Below are positions 17,415 to 27,216 of a DNA stretch of 64,000 nt, piece by piece. Positions within the stretch are counted from its first letter, which is position 1. The number at the start of each line of letters is the position of its first letter. This DNA is from an uncultured Acetatifactor sp. Its GTDB lineage: Bacteria > Bacillota > Clostridia > Lachnospirales > Lachnospiraceae. The translations under genes and the position numbers were made by a program. Below the pieces are notes generated by a model that had not been told where the DNA came from, did not search any database, and was given only the letters and a program-made list of their open reading frames with translations. The stretch spans positions 1-64,000 of the forward strand of contig CALWSL010000008.1 in the NCBI GenBank assembly GCA_944384205.1. The letters are read 5' to 3'.

Positions 17415-18464
17415 TCATGTATCCGCTAATTTTTTAATCATACCGCAGCATTTATAATGCTTTAGCGGGTAATATTCAATGGGAACTCCTTTCTCCTCCG
17501 CCAGTCTTACGATATGGCTAAGCTCTCTGTCTTCCCTGTATTTTTCATCAATCAGAACCTTCCATGGCACTCTTCGCAGCAATACGCGGGTGGTCTCTCC
17601 GATTCCCGGTTTTATAAGATTAATATCTTTTATGCCAAACGCCCCTGCAATCTCAGTCACCTCGTCCGCTCCCAAGCCCTCCACAGCGAAATCTTCATAG
17701 GCAGCATCCTGCCTGAAATGCTTTTCAATCGCATGAATAAACTCATAGGATAAATCCGAGTCCGCAAGCTCCCCATAATAGACTGCACCGTGAAAATCAT
17801 GTTCTCCGATAATATCGCTTCTTAAGAAGGTTCTGCTCACCAGTCCCGATACGGTACTGTTTAAGCAGGAGCTTGGAATCAGGATATCCTCATGGGTTCC
17901 GCATAGATCCGTCACGTTTGCCGGGTCTGCAAGGACTGCTATATCCGCCGACACGCCCTCATAGGCGGCAACATCCTTTTTCAGCTCGTTTAAAATAGCG
18001 CCTTTGCCAATCCATCCGTCCACAAACAAAAGCTGCTGCGGTCTGTATTTTCCTAACAAAAACTTCATGGCATTATCATCAATTCCCCGTCCTCTGATAA
18101 TGGAAATCGAATAGTGCGGCACATCGGTTTTATATTTTAACCTGATATAACGCTTTATCAGAATACCGATGGGAATTCCCGCTCTCGCTAAAGAGACCAA
18201 CACTACATCTTTTCCTTTGGCTGCCATAATCTTGTCCGCCAGTCTGCCTACCGCTAAGGCGGTAGCCTCAGAATAGTTTTCCAAAGCCTCTCTGTAAACC
18301 TCCATATATTTTTCCGTAGGCACATATTCAACAGGCAGCATCTCGCAGTAATGCTTTCCCGCCTGAATCAGCTTTTCCCTCTCCTCCGTGGGCTGGGGAC
18401 GAACCAGTCCTGTAATATCCTTCAACAATAGTATTACATCATTCTCACAATAGGAACTTCTCAA
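17415..18464 (-). CDS. StiP/phosphoribosyltransferase-like protein with PELOTA RNA-binding domain
   Basis: A 349-residue protein of the family now called StiP (PF11202), first described as a divergent phosphoribosyltransferase, with a C-terminal PELOTA-type RNA-binding domain. Seen: the N-terminal conserved SYCENDVILLLKDI, VVLVSLARAGIPIGILIKRY, FVDGWIGKGAI (the PRTase-like loop, about 165), DPANVTDLCGTHEDILIPSSCLNSTVSGLVSRT, and the last 85 residues as the PELOTA part ending in YYPLKHYKCCGMIKKL. It starts with TTG, with GAGGTGG seven bases upstream, one base after the preceding stop. In Ter loci it acts with the PRTase/TRSP and ATP-grasp proteins. Confidence 0.88.
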   Translation of the reverse strand: MRSSYCENDVILLLKDITGLVRPQPTEEREKLIQAGKHYCEMLPVEYVPTEKYMEVYREALENYSEATALAVGRLADKIMAAKGKDVVLVSLARAGIPIGILIKRYIRLKYKTDVPHYSISIIRGRGIDDNAMKFLLGKYRPQQLLFVDGWIGKGAILNELKKDVAAYEGVSADIAVLADPANVTDLCGTHEDILIPSSCLNSTVSGLVSRTFLRSDIIGEHDFHGAVYYGELADSDLSYEFIHAIEKHFRQDAAYEDFAVEGLGADEVTEIAGAFGIKDINLIKPGIGETTRVLLRRVPWKVLIDEKYREDRELSHIVRLAEEKGVPIEYYPLKHYKCCGMIKKLADT

Positions 18465-18465
18465 G

Positions 18466-19563
18466 TCAACACCACCTCACTAAATATATTTTATTATTTT
18501 TTGTACGGACGGCATTCACCAAAGAATAAAGTCCTTCTTTTTCCCCGTTTTGGGAATCCGTAATTATCAATACGGCTTCATAGGAATCAATGTCATAGAG
18601 ATAGGTCGTTCTCTCCTTATCGTATAGGCTTTTCAGCTCATATCTCGTGTGCAGCGGGTATTCCGGCTCCGCGCTCACTGCAATCGGGCTTCTGGTCGTA
18701 GAATGACAGAACGTCTCCGCGCCTGACTGCGCTATCCGGTTTGCAACATACAATGCCGGATACATAAATTCCTCGGTTCCCAGTACAAGCACTCTTCCCA
18801 CCAATTCGTCATGTACCATGCCGTCTATTTCTATCCACAGCTTTTCACAGGCTTCCCGATACTTGTCCGCATCTACCAGTCTTCTGGCGTTCATGCCTGC
18901 ACCTGCCCTAATCTCTTTCGTTACATTCTGCTCTTCCCCGCTGCATGGTACATAAATACCATCCCCTGCAAAACCTTCTGCAATTTCTGTATATTTTCGA
19001 TGATTGGTCTTTACTAAATAATGTGTGGGGATATTTTTTTCATAATAGGTTTTCAACGCCTTTTCATCCATACCGTTTAACAGGGAAGCAACCGAGAACT
19101 TCACCTTTTCAGGGTACAGCTTTTCCAGAATCTGAATAATATTCAATATGGTTTTTCCTGTGGTCACTTCATCTTCTATAAAAATAATCCTGTCAATTTC
19201 ACTGATAACGCTGTCAATGTCGTTTTTTACCAGCTTCTGCTCTGTAGCATGACTGTGCTCCTCGGAAAAAAACAGATATTCCACGTCCGGTATGATTTCT
19301 CTGGTGGTTTGAATATATCTTGTCCCCAATTCCACTGCCACAGCAGCTCCGATTGCTGTTGCGGTTTCTGCAAAGCCTATCAGCAGCAGGTTTTCCTTTT
19401 TATACTCCTTTTTTAAGATATCAGCCAATTCCCGAAACATGGCAAATGCCTCGCCCGGTTTTACCGGAATATGCTTTCCCTGCAGCCTGTTCACCACAAG
19501 ATATTTTCTAATGTTGTTATTTTCCCGTTTTGCAATTCTTACCAAATCCTCTTCTCTATACAT
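18466..19563 (-). CDS. Phosphoribosyltransferase with TRSP domain
   Basis: A 365-residue protein, first gene of the leftward biosynthetic trio. The N-terminal half (about 1-200) is a type I phosphoribosyltransferase fold: LLIGFAETATAIGAAVA, and the PRPP loop as IIFIEDEVTTGKTILN (acidic pair followed by TTGKT). The C-terminal half holds the TRSP domain with the name-giving residues in STTRSPI near 290 and GTEEFMYPALYVANRIA. The family is predicted to move a phosphoribosyl group to make a nucleoside-like compound in Ter systems. The start has a GAGG site; the neighbour starts one base after its stop. Confidence 0.88.
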   Translation of the reverse strand: MYREEDLVRIAKRENNNIRKYLVVNRLQGKHIPVKPGEAFAMFRELADILKKEYKKENLLLIGFAETATAIGAAVAVELGTRYIQTTREIIPDVEYLFFSEEHSHATEQKLVKNDIDSVISEIDRIIFIEDEVTTGKTILNIIQILEKLYPEKVKFSVASLLNGMDEKALKTYYEKNIPTHYLVKTNHRKYTEIAEGFAGDGIYVPCSGEEQNVTKEIRAGAGMNARRLVDADKYREACEKLWIEIDGMVHDELVGRVLVLGTEEFMYPALYVANRIAQSGAETFCHSTTRSPIAVSAEPEYPLHTRYELKSLYDKERTTYLYDIDSYEAVLIITDSQNGEKEGLYSLVNAVRTKNNKIYLVRWC

Positions 19564-19579
19564 AACCTACCTCAAAACA

Positions 19580-19605
19580 GACCGTAAACCATTTGGTCTA
19601 CGGTC
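19580..19605 (-). terminator. Terminator of the 19631-21322 chemoreceptor gene
   Basis: Stem GACCGTAAACC (19580-19590) with GGTCTACGGTC (19595-19605), one mismatch, ATTT loop; TGTTTTG follows on the minus strand. It separates the chemoreceptor from the PRTase/TRSP gene. Confidence 0.7.
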
Positions 19606-19630
19606 CGCTTTTATCACCTTTTTCAATGAT

Positions 19631-21322
19631 TCATTCTTCAATAGCCGCAACTCTGAACTTGCCAACCGCTTCCTTCAACACCGTCGCCTGACTGTTCATC
19701 TCCTGACTGGCAGCCGCACACTCTTCCGATGTTGCGGAGTTGGTCTGTACTACATCATTGATATGTTCCACACCCACATTAATCTGAGCAAAGGATTCAT
19801 TCTGTGCCTCCAAGGCATCTGCAACCCTGCCGACCTCTTCCGTAACAATTCTGGAAGAAGCGAGAACCTGCTCAAGCTGCTGTGCAGTCTCGTCAGCAAT
19901 CGTAATTCCTTTTTCTACTGCTCTCATGGAAGCCTCAATCAGTACAGCGGACTCTTTTGCCGCCTCTGCACTCTGGGATGCCAATGCAGACACCTGATCC
20001 GCAACAACCGCAAATCCTCTTCCCGCCTCACCTGCTCTGGCCGCCTCGATAGAAGCATTCAGTGCAAGCAGATTGGTCTGGGATGCAATATCATTAATCG
20101 TGTCAATAATCTTCCTGATTTCCTGAGAAGCAGTATTGATTTCATCCATAGAGGTAACCATTTCCTTCATCTTCTCGTTGCCGGCTTCAATTGCCGCACC
20201 GGAATCCTCTACCTTTTTGCTGATCGCCTTCGCCGTCTCAGCATTGACAGCTACCTGCCCGGAAACAGTCTCTATCGTAGCAGTAAGCTCTTCCGTAATG
20301 CTTGCCTGATCTGTGGCGCCCTGTGCCAAATCGGAAGAACTCTCGGAAACCTGTTCTGCTCCGCTTTCCACCTGATCCGCCACCCGCTGAATTTCTCTAA
20401 CGGTTTCCGCCATACTTTTTTCAAATGTCATAAACGCATTGCAAATCGCTACAAAATCGCCTTTCCACTCTACCGTAGGCTTTACGGCGAAATTGCCCTG
20501 TGAAAATTCTTCCATCGCCCAAGCGATATCATCCACATAGGAACCCAGAATACGGATGGATTTACGCAGACTATGCGCAAGATTTCCGATTTCATCCTGT
20601 GATCGATACTGAATCTGACTATGTAAATTACCCTCTGTCAATTCCTTTGCAACATGTTCTATCTGTGTCAGAGGATCGGTAATAGACTTTACAATCCGTT
20701 TGCTAATCTGTACTGCCGATACAATCGCAATCACGATAAATATAATAATGCAAATCATAATCAGGATAAAGATGATCTGACTGCGGCTCACGGACTGCTC
20801 CATCAACTCATCGGCTACCGCATCCAGTTCCTGAGAGATAACAATCAACTCCTCTAATGCGGGAGAACACTCTGTCAAAATAGCGTTCACCGCCCCGTCT
20901 CTGTCACCGGTTTCAATCATTTCAAGAATCTCATAGCCTCTGTTTGCCCATACCGTAATTGCATCCACATATCTCTGATATAATGAATCCTCAATTAGTT
21001 CCGTTTCCTTAATGATTTGAAGCTGTTTATCCACATCCGTAAGTCTTTCTTCTACTGTCTGCTTATATTCCGCAAAGCTCTCCTTGTCATCGTTCAAAGC
21101 CGCATCCCGAATGTTTCTCGCAGCAATATTGATATCAATCTGACTCGCCTTTGCTGCCAGATCCGTCGCATTGGCTCCGTCAATAAAATCATTCAGTCCC
21201 TTGTCGAGAACCGCTAACCCCGTTACGCTCACAATACCTGAAATCATCATAAAAATAATGACTATTATATAACCAAAATTAAGTTTTTGTTTGATATTCA
21301 TGGCTTCAAATTTCTTACGCAT
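19631..21322 (-). CDS. Methyl-accepting chemotaxis protein
   Basis: A 563-residue chemoreceptor. The ATG at 21322 has GGAG seven bases upstream; an upstream in-frame start lacks one. First membrane helix about 15-40, a four-helix-bundle type sensor outside (about 40-190), second helix about 190-215, a HAMP region with [11 protein letters not shown], and the cytoplasmic signalling domain with the hairpin tip [25 protein letters not shown]. It controls CheA kinase in response to an unknown ligand. Own promoter upstream and terminator downstream suggest a single-gene unit. Confidence 0.93.
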   Translation of the reverse strand: MRKKFEAMNIKQKLNFGYIIVIIFMMISGIVSVTGLAVLDKGLNDFIDGANATDLAAKASQIDINIAARNIRDAALNDDKESFAEYKQTVEERLTDVDKQLQIIKETELIEDSLYQRYVDAITVWANRGYEILEMIETGDRDGAVNAILTECSPALEELIVISQELDAVADELMEQSVSRSQIIFILIMICIIIFIVIAIVSAVQISKRIVKSITDPLTQIEHVAKELTEGNLHSQIQYRSQDEIGNLAHSLRKSIRILGSYVDDIAWAMEEFSQGNFAVKPTVEWKGDFVAICNAFMTFEKSMAETVREIQRVADQVESGAEQVSESSSDLAQGATDQASITEELTATIETVSGQVAVNAETAKAISKKVEDSGAAIEAGNEKMKEMVTSMDEINTASQEIRKIIDTINDIASQTNLLALNASIEAARAGEAGRGFAVVADQVSALASQSAEAAKESAVLIEASMRAVEKGITIADETAQQLEQVLASSRIVTEEVGRVADALEAQNESFAQINVGVEHINDVVQTNSATSEECAAASQEMNSQATVLKEAVGKFRVAAIEE

Positions 21323-21397
21323 CTTTATTCTCCTTTGCCCATTCAAATTTCTGACGAATCCTATCCCCAAAACCTCACTTTTTAGTTTATTAGTATT

Positions 21398-21426
21398 ATA
21401 TTACTATCAGCGTAACCCTTTGTCAA
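21398..21426 (-). promoter_or_regulatory. Promoter of the chemoreceptor gene
   Basis: TTGACA (21426-21421), 17-bp spacer, TAATAT (21403-21398) on the minus strand, 76 bp before the ATG. No sigma-D type (TAAA-N15-GCCGATAA) pair fits as well. Confidence 0.6.
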
Positions 21427-21455
21427 AACAAAATTGTGTCTGTCTTTCCATCGCT

Positions 21456-22706
21456 TTACTGCTCATTCCGCAGGCTCTTAATAGCCGCGCCCAGCTTAAT
21501 CTGATTGCCGTAACGCAATGTTCCCATACGGTAAATTTTTGCGCCAAAGACGCCTGCTCCGACAATGGAAGCTGCCAGAATGGCAAAAGATACTACAATT
21601 TCCCACACTTCCACCGTTCCCATGGCAATGCGGATAAACATCGTGCTGTAGGAGCTGAACGGCAGGAAGGACAGCAGCTTCATGGCAAAGCCTTCCACAT
21701 TCGTCATCTGGAATAATGCAATAAAATACACAATCATTATTACCATCATCAGTCCGCCGGAGCTTTTGCTGACGTCCTCCGTTTTGCTTACCAGTGCGCC
21801 CATGGCGCCGAAAAGGAACGCATAGAAGAGATAGCCGCCAAGTCCAAACAGCGCAAAGGTAATCAGAACCTCCGCCGGAATATTCAAAACGAAATCCAGC
21901 TTGCCGCCCCAAACCCCTCGGTTGCATTGATAAGAAATCAGAATACTCCCCAATATAATGCCCATCTGTAACAGTCCTCCGACGGCGCCCGCAATAACCT
22001 TGCCGAACAACAGACTGTTTGACGTGGTGGACGTCACCAAAACCTCAACGGCACGGTTGCTCTTTTCGTTTGTAACGGAAACCGCAATCATCTGTCCGTA
22101 CATCATAATCAAAAAGAATACAATCATAACCATAGCGTAGCTGTACCAGTAATTTTGTGAGCTGTCCTTGTTCAATATCTGCTCCGTCCCGGTGATGTCT
22201 ATTGTGTAAAGTCCTGATATTTCCGCGTAATCAAGCTGGTGCTCGGCACAATACCGGACGCGGTAGCACTCCCGCAGCAGTTCCTCAAAAAGCGCGGTGC
22301 CGTCCCCATACATCGCCTTATTGTACACATAATAATCATAGCTGCTTTCAGATGTGGTCACATACCCTTCTTCGGTTTCCTGTGCATCCACGGCATTTTT
22401 TACTGCTTCCTCACTTTCCACCATCACCCACTCAGTATTGGGATAGAAGGCTGCCAAAAGCTCAGGTACAATTACCCCTGCCTTATCATATAAATACAGC
22501 TTTTTCTCGATTTCTTCCACTTCTTCACTCTCCGGTGCAGTTTCCTTCACCACCTGCACACCCGTGTAACCGGACATATCAATAAAACGGGGCGCACACA
22601 GAGCCACTGCACCCACAAGCGCCAGCAAAACCGTAATCAGCATAAAGCCCTTTGAGCTTAAATACTCCTTCATCTCAAATTGTAATACGGTCAAAAATTT
22701 TTTCAT
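21456..22706 (-). CDS. ABC-2 type transporter permease (NatB-like)
   Basis: A 416-residue export permease. One N-terminal membrane helix (about 18-38), a large extracytoplasmic part (about 40-170) and a cluster of five to six helices from about 175 to 400, the typical NatB/ABC2_membrane_3 layout. The segment MYGQMIAVSVTNEKSNRAVEVLVTSTTSNSLLFGKVI is the conserved NEKxxRxxE signature. Its ATG overlaps the stop of the ATPase gene (ATGA). NatAB systems extrude Na+ or act in stress; the substrate here is not shown by the sequence. Confidence 0.9.
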   Translation of the reverse strand: MKKFLTVLQFEMKEYLSSKGFMLITVLLALVGAVALCAPRFIDMSGYTGVQVVKETAPESEEVEEIEKKLYLYDKAGVIVPELLAAFYPNTEWVMVESEEAVKNAVDAQETEEGYVTTSESSYDYYVYNKAMYGDGTALFEELLRECYRVRYCAEHQLDYAEISGLYTIDITGTEQILNKDSSQNYWYSYAMVMIVFFLIMMYGQMIAVSVTNEKSNRAVEVLVTSTTSNSLLFGKVIAGAVGGLLQMGIILGSILISYQCNRGVWGGKLDFVLNIPAEVLITFALFGLGGYLFYAFLFGAMGALVSKTEDVSKSSGGLMMVIMIVYFIALFQMTNVEGFAMKLLSFLPFSSYSTMFIRIAMGTVEVWEIVVSFAILAASIVGAGVFGAKIYRMGTLRYGNQIKLGAAIKSLRNEQ

Positions 22707-23620
22707 ACTTCCTCACCAACCTTTTCCACGAAGATATCATTTAACGACGGCTCGTAAATTCCATAACGTTCCACGTCAATCGCTGTCTCTCCCAGTCTCC
22801 TCAATAAATCTGTATTGCATCTGCCCTCCGCAAGCTCCAGCACGAGAAAGGTCTTTTTGCGCTCGGATACGGTTACTACATCGGAAAGCTGCTCACCAAC
22901 ATACTTCTCCAGTTCTTCCAGTTCCATGTTGTTGGCAGATAAGGTCATCCTGTTTTTGCCGTATTCCTTGCGGATTTCCTTCAAATCTCCGGCGAGCACA
23001 ATTTTGCCCTGATTAATAATGGCGATATTGTCGCAGAATTCCTCCACATAACTCATCTGATGGCTGGAAAAGATAACGATTCTGTTCTCCGCGATCAGCT
23101 CCCTTACCACATCCTTTAATATCTGTGCATTTACCGGGTCAAGACCGCTGAACGGCTCATCCAGAATCACGATGTCCGGCTCATGCACCAGAGTTGCCGC
23201 AAGCTGAACCTTCTGCTGATTTCCCTTGGAAAGCGTTTCTAATTTGCGGTTGGCATACTCTGAAACCTCCAGACGCTCCAACCATTTTTTCGCGCTCTCC
23301 CTGGCTGCTCTGGCATTCATTCCCCGCAGCTTTGCCAGGAATACCACCTGCTCCATCACTGTTCTTTTCGGATACAAACCGCGCTCCTCCGGCAGATAAC
23401 CGATAGGTGTTTTCGCAGGTGCGAAGGACTTTCCGTCCAAAAAAATTTCTCCGCTGTTTGCGTGAAACACATCCATAAGAATACGGATGGTGGTCGTTTT
23501 TCCCGCACCGTTTCTTCCAAGTAAGCCTAATGCCTTCCCGCTTTCTACCTCAAAACTGATTCCGTGCAAAATTTCTTTTTCTCCAAAGCTTTTGTGAATA
23601 TCTCTTATTTCCAGCTTCAC
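22703..23620 (-). CDS. ABC transporter ATP-binding protein (NatA-like)
   Basis: A 305-residue ATPase of the exporter. Walker A is GRNGAGKTT (about 36-44), the signature is LSKGNQQKVQLAATL instead of LSGGQ (common in this subfamily), Walker B is IVILDEPFSGLDP, and the H-loop SSHQM is present. About 80 residues follow the ATPase core, as in NatA-type proteins. It pairs with the overlapping permease gene. Alternative: a lantibiotic-type exporter, but no lantibiotic genes are near. Confidence 0.93.
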   Translation of the reverse strand: MKLEIRDIHKSFGEKEILHGISFEVESGKALGLLGRNGAGKTTTIRILMDVFHANSGEIFLDGKSFAPAKTPIGYLPEERGLYPKRTVMEQVVFLAKLRGMNARAARESAKKWLERLEVSEYANRKLETLSKGNQQKVQLAATLVHEPDIVILDEPFSGLDPVNAQILKDVVRELIAENRIVIFSSHQMSYVEEFCDNIAIINQGKIVLAGDLKEIRKEYGKNRMTLSANNMELEELEKYVGEQLSDVVTVSERKKTFLVLELAEGRCNTDLLRRLGETAIDVERYGIYEPSLNDIFVEKVGEEV

Positions 23621-23682
23621 TTTTCTGATTCCTCCCGTCTCATTTTTCCGATTGTTCCATATGGCGCTTCACAATCCGCCCG

Positions 23683-23742
23683 TCAGCACAAAAATGACTG
23701 CATGCTCTCGCACACAGCCATTTTTGCTGTTTCCTCCTGCAT
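23683..23742 (-). other. Hairpin with a 19-codon ORF between chemoreceptor and ABC genes
   Basis: The only notable content of the 126-bp spacer is an imperfect long hairpin (roughly 23683-23730) that also encodes the short peptide MQEETAKMAVCESMQSFLC on the minus strand, without a ribosome binding site. It may act as a terminator-like structure, or be a small interspersed repeat; not evidently a gene. Confidence 0.3.
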
Positions 23743-23746
23743 ATTG

Positions 23747-25855
23747 TTACTTTGACATTCTTGCATTCACATACTCCATAATGTCCGTATTATCCTCAAT
23801 CATTCTGCATCCCACAATATAAGCGTCCCTGTCGTCGGTCGAACGAATAATGGTTCCGATTAACTGGACGCCCTCCAGGATTTCAAAATCCTGAACAGTA
23901 ACCCGGATCTGCTCTCCAACCGCGTCTGCAAATTCTTTTGCCGTTGTTCTGAAACAACATCCTCCGGCGCTGATGTTTACCATTTTTCCGGTAAAGGAAC
24001 TGTTCTTAGATTTCAGGAAAATTTCACAATCGTTACTGATGGGCAGTCTTGGATATTTTCTGCGGTTTAGTACCTTTGGACTGTCACTGAGAATTACACG
24101 ATAAATATCTGCTCCGCTCTTCTTTACAAACGTCAGTTTAACATTTTCCCACAGGTACATAGCGTTCTTTACAAAAATTCTTGTATCATATTTCTGTTTG
24201 CTGTCCTTTGTTCCCAAAACTGTATCATTCAGCGCCGCCTCCTGAACACGAATCATAACGCCGTCCTGCAAAACCTCGACGATTTCCGCTCCGTACTCCT
24301 TCTTGGTATTACTTTCTACTAATACCAGCTTCATACCGGGTTCCAAATCTCTGGTTCCCATAAAGCCGCCTTCGCCCAACTCCTCTACCAGAGTGCCGAC
24401 AACATTCTCAATATCAACTACATGTTTCGCAGTTTCTTCGTATTTATGCAGCATAGCTGTGCTGATTTCCTCAGAGCGGTTTACGCTCTCATTCATAGCC
24501 GCCATGATATCCTGAACCTGCTTCATGTTGTCTACCATGTTCTTATTGGCATCTTCCACTTGCTTCACTGCAGCATCCACTATCTCAATCTCATTTCCAA
24601 GCTGTTTGGAATCCTCTGCAATGGCGCTCACACCGGAAGTAACGGTTTTCATTTGTGTAAGCGTCTCGCCAATCAGAGAAAGAATCGTTGTGATGGATTC
24701 CGTCATTTTGCCCGAAGTCTCTTCCAGCCGCTTTAATGCCTCCATAATGCTGTTAGAGGAACTCTGTGTACCGATACTCAGATTTCTGATCTCGTCTGCA
24801 ACTACCGCAAAGCCCCTTCCCGCCTCGCCTGCCCTTGCCGCCTCAATAGACGCATTCAGGGCAAGCAGATTGGTCTGGGAAGAAATATTTTCAATGGTTC
24901 CCGTTTCATTCTTCACCATATCAAATTCATCCCGGAATTCACCGAGAATTTTCTCTACATCCGCAGATAATTTCGCCATCACGTTAGTAGATTCCATTAC
25001 CTTTGACAATTCACCGGTGCTTTCCGCTGCATGAGTGGCAGACTCATCAATCAGCGTTACAATATGTTCCATAAGATTTGCTACATTCGTCACCTGACTG
25101 TCAATATTTTCCGTCATATTCATGGTAGAATCAACCTTCTGATTCAGCATATCATTATTATCTGACAGCTCTACCATGCTTACCACTACATCATTTGCAC
25201 CTTCTTTATTTTCTTCCGCCAGGTCCCTTACTACCGTTACTCTGTCTACGACTGCGGAGCTTGCCACTTTTACCTTGTCTACCGTGGTAACTATCTTATC
25301 CAGATTACCTTCTACCGTAGCCAGCATGGCGCCGTCCGACTTGTTCAGATGATTGATGGACAAAATGTATCCTACATAACAGAGAACAATAGCCGCTATC
25401 TGAATTTCATAGCCGGTAAGGTCGCTTGCGGAATTGGCTCCGCCCAGATAATTTTTGATAATGACTGCAATCATTGCAATCAGATTTGAAATGCCGCAGC
25501 GAAGCATATAATTGCGATTCTTAAACAGAATCAGCATACTTGTGAGCGGCAATATGTATACAAATGCAAGGGGGGATGTAGTGGTCAGAAGGACAAATAC
25601 ATAAAAAATACCATATCCCACTGCAAGCACATCCTTGTAATAAGGGGATGCCCAACCCTTCACCTTCAATAACACAAGACCTGCAATAAAAGGTATCCAG
25701 CAGAATGCAAGGAAAACAAGATAATACTCTATGGTTCGCAAGCCTTTCACAATCTCTAAAACATATGCCAGGCTGAGCAAAATTCCCAAAGTTGCCCAGA
25801 TTGCCATCGCTTTTCTATTTGCACTTTTGGCAAAATATTCCTTATTGTATTCCAT
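23747..25855 (-). CDS. Chemoreceptor with C-terminal YcgR-like PilZ region
   Basis: A 702-residue protein. The N-terminus has about six membrane helices (18-185) and no sizeable outside sensor; no clear HAMP follows. The receptor signalling domain spans about 200-490, with the tip [25 protein letters not shown]. After it comes a PilZN-like barrel ([24 protein letters not shown], about 500-590) and a PilZ domain with RRKYPRLP and NISAGGC, the c-di-GMP ligands RxxxR and N/DxSxxG. It could couple chemotaxis output to c-di-GMP. It lies 19 bp downstream of the next chemoreceptor gene and is likely co-transcribed with it. Confidence 0.92.
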   Translation of the reverse strand: MEYNKEYFAKSANRKAMAIWATLGILLSLAYVLEIVKGLRTIEYYLVFLAFCWIPFIAGLVLLKVKGWASPYYKDVLAVGYGIFYVFVLLTTTSPLAFVYILPLTSMLILFKNRNYMLRCGISNLIAMIAVIIKNYLGGANSASDLTGYEIQIAAIVLCYVGYILSINHLNKSDGAMLATVEGNLDKIVTTVDKVKVASSAVVDRVTVVRDLAEENKEGANDVVVSMVELSDNNDMLNQKVDSTMNMTENIDSQVTNVANLMEHIVTLIDESATHAAESTGELSKVMESTNVMAKLSADVEKILGEFRDEFDMVKNETGTIENISSQTNLLALNASIEAARAGEAGRGFAVVADEIRNLSIGTQSSSNSIMEALKRLEETSGKMTESITTILSLIGETLTQMKTVTSGVSAIAEDSKQLGNEIEIVDAAVKQVEDANKNMVDNMKQVQDIMAAMNESVNRSEEISTAMLHKYEETAKHVVDIENVVGTLVEELGEGGFMGTRDLEPGMKLVLVESNTKKEYGAEIVEVLQDGVMIRVQEAALNDTVLGTKDSKQKYDTRIFVKNAMYLWENVKLTFVKKSGADIYRVILSDSPKVLNRRKYPRLPISNDCEIFLKSKNSSFTGKMVNISAGGCCFRTTAKEFADAVGEQIRVTVQDFEILEGVQLIGTIIRSTDDRDAYIVGCRMIEDNTDIMEYVNARMSK

Positions 25856-25874
25856 TTCCCAATCCTCTTCTGAT

Positions 25875-27128
25875 TTATTTCTGTCTCAGCCGGAACTGTC
25901 CTACCAGCTCCTTCAATGTAATTGCCTGCGCGGACAGTTCTTCGCTGGTAGCGGAGGTTTCTTCTGCTGTCGCAGAATTATTCTGAATAACACCGCTGAT
26001 TTGTTCCACACTGGTCTCAATTTCTTTCATGGAAACCGCCTGCTGGTCAGAATCTTCACGGATATGTTCCACTGCGACCACAATCTTTTCCATTTCATCA
26101 ATGACATTGTTTAATGCAAGAGAAGTATCCTCCGTAATCTCATTGCCCTTTTGAATTTCATGAATCGCTTTGTCAATCAACTGCTTGGTAGTGACCGCAC
26201 TCGCCGCACTGTCCTCCGCCAGCTTTCTAATCTGATCCGCAACAACCGCAAAGCCTCTTCCCGCTTCGCCTGCTCTTGCCGCCTCAATTGCTGCATTCAG
26301 GGAAAGCAGATTTGTCTGGGATGCAATCCCCTCGATATCTCCGATAATTTTCTCGATTTCACCCGAGGTCGCTTTGATATTCTCCATAGCCGAAGTAAGT
26401 TCCGTCATTTTCTCCTTGCTGAGCTTGGCCTGCTCGCCGATAGTTTTTGCATTCTCACCCGCCTGATCCGTTGCCTTGGTATTCTCAACCACCTGTTCGG
26501 TTACAACCGTCACCGTTGCCAGCAGTTCTTCTACAACTGCAGCCTGATCCGTTGCTCCCTGTGCCAAATCCTGTGAGCTGACTGCCAGATCATTGGACCC
26601 CACGGATACCTGTTCTGCCGCATTATTGATATCTGACATCGTATCGCTGAATATAATAACCAGCTTCCGCAGTTCTTCCAAAACCTCCTGAAAACTACCC
26701 ACATAAGCCTCTCTGTGTTCACTTCTGACGTCAAAATTACCCTTTTGGAACTCGTCAAGAATATGCGTAATATCATCTATCACTGTTTTAAAAACAGACG
26801 CCGCGTCTCTGACACTGTCTGCCAGCTTTCCCAACTCGTCGTCATTCGCATAGGAAATCTCAATATCCAGATTTCCTTCCGCAAACCGCTTAATCGATGT
26901 ATCGATTTCGGATAGCGGCTGTAAAAAATCCTTTACCAGAAGCCTGTACGCTTTCCTAATCAAAATAATATTGACAATCAGAAGCAGTACGCCTGAAATT
27001 ACATAAACGATTGCCGGACCAAAACCTAATACTCCGATGATGTTCATACACTGCAATATTATCATGATAATGATAATGCCTTGAACGACCCTTTTCATCC
27101 GGTTAGTAAAACTATTTTTGTTGTCCAT
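25875..27128 (-). CDS. Methyl-accepting chemotaxis protein, no outside sensor
   Basis: A 417-residue receptor with two adjacent membrane helices (about 12-30 and 33-54) joined by a very short loop, then HAMP-like sequence ([21 protein letters not shown]) and a signalling domain with [25 protein letters not shown]. With no periplasmic domain, it must sense something inside the membrane or cytoplasm, or act with a partner. GGAGG lies eight bases before the ATG. The PilZ receptor gene follows after 19 bp. Confidence 0.92.
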   Translation of the reverse strand: MDNKNSFTNRMKRVVQGIIIIMIILQCMNIIGVLGFGPAIVYVISGVLLLIVNIILIRKAYRLLVKDFLQPLSEIDTSIKRFAEGNLDIEISYANDDELGKLADSVRDAASVFKTVIDDITHILDEFQKGNFDVRSEHREAYVGSFQEVLEELRKLVIIFSDTMSDINNAAEQVSVGSNDLAVSSQDLAQGATDQAAVVEELLATVTVVTEQVVENTKATDQAGENAKTIGEQAKLSKEKMTELTSAMENIKATSGEIEKIIGDIEGIASQTNLLSLNAAIEAARAGEAGRGFAVVADQIRKLAEDSAASAVTTKQLIDKAIHEIQKGNEITEDTSLALNNVIDEMEKIVVAVEHIREDSDQQAVSMKEIETSVEQISGVIQNNSATAEETSATSEELSAQAITLKELVGQFRLRQK

Positions 27129-27216
27129 CCGTCATACCTCCGCTTTCGTAATATTTTATTTTTCTGCAATAAGAATTTTATAAAAATATTATATAAAATT
27201 TTGCAATACTTTGCAA

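Noticed and set aside
19439..20503. A 354-codon plus-strand open frame
   Set aside because: It is antisense to the chemoreceptor gene and its product has no family features; receptor coding sequence leaves the opposite strand open.
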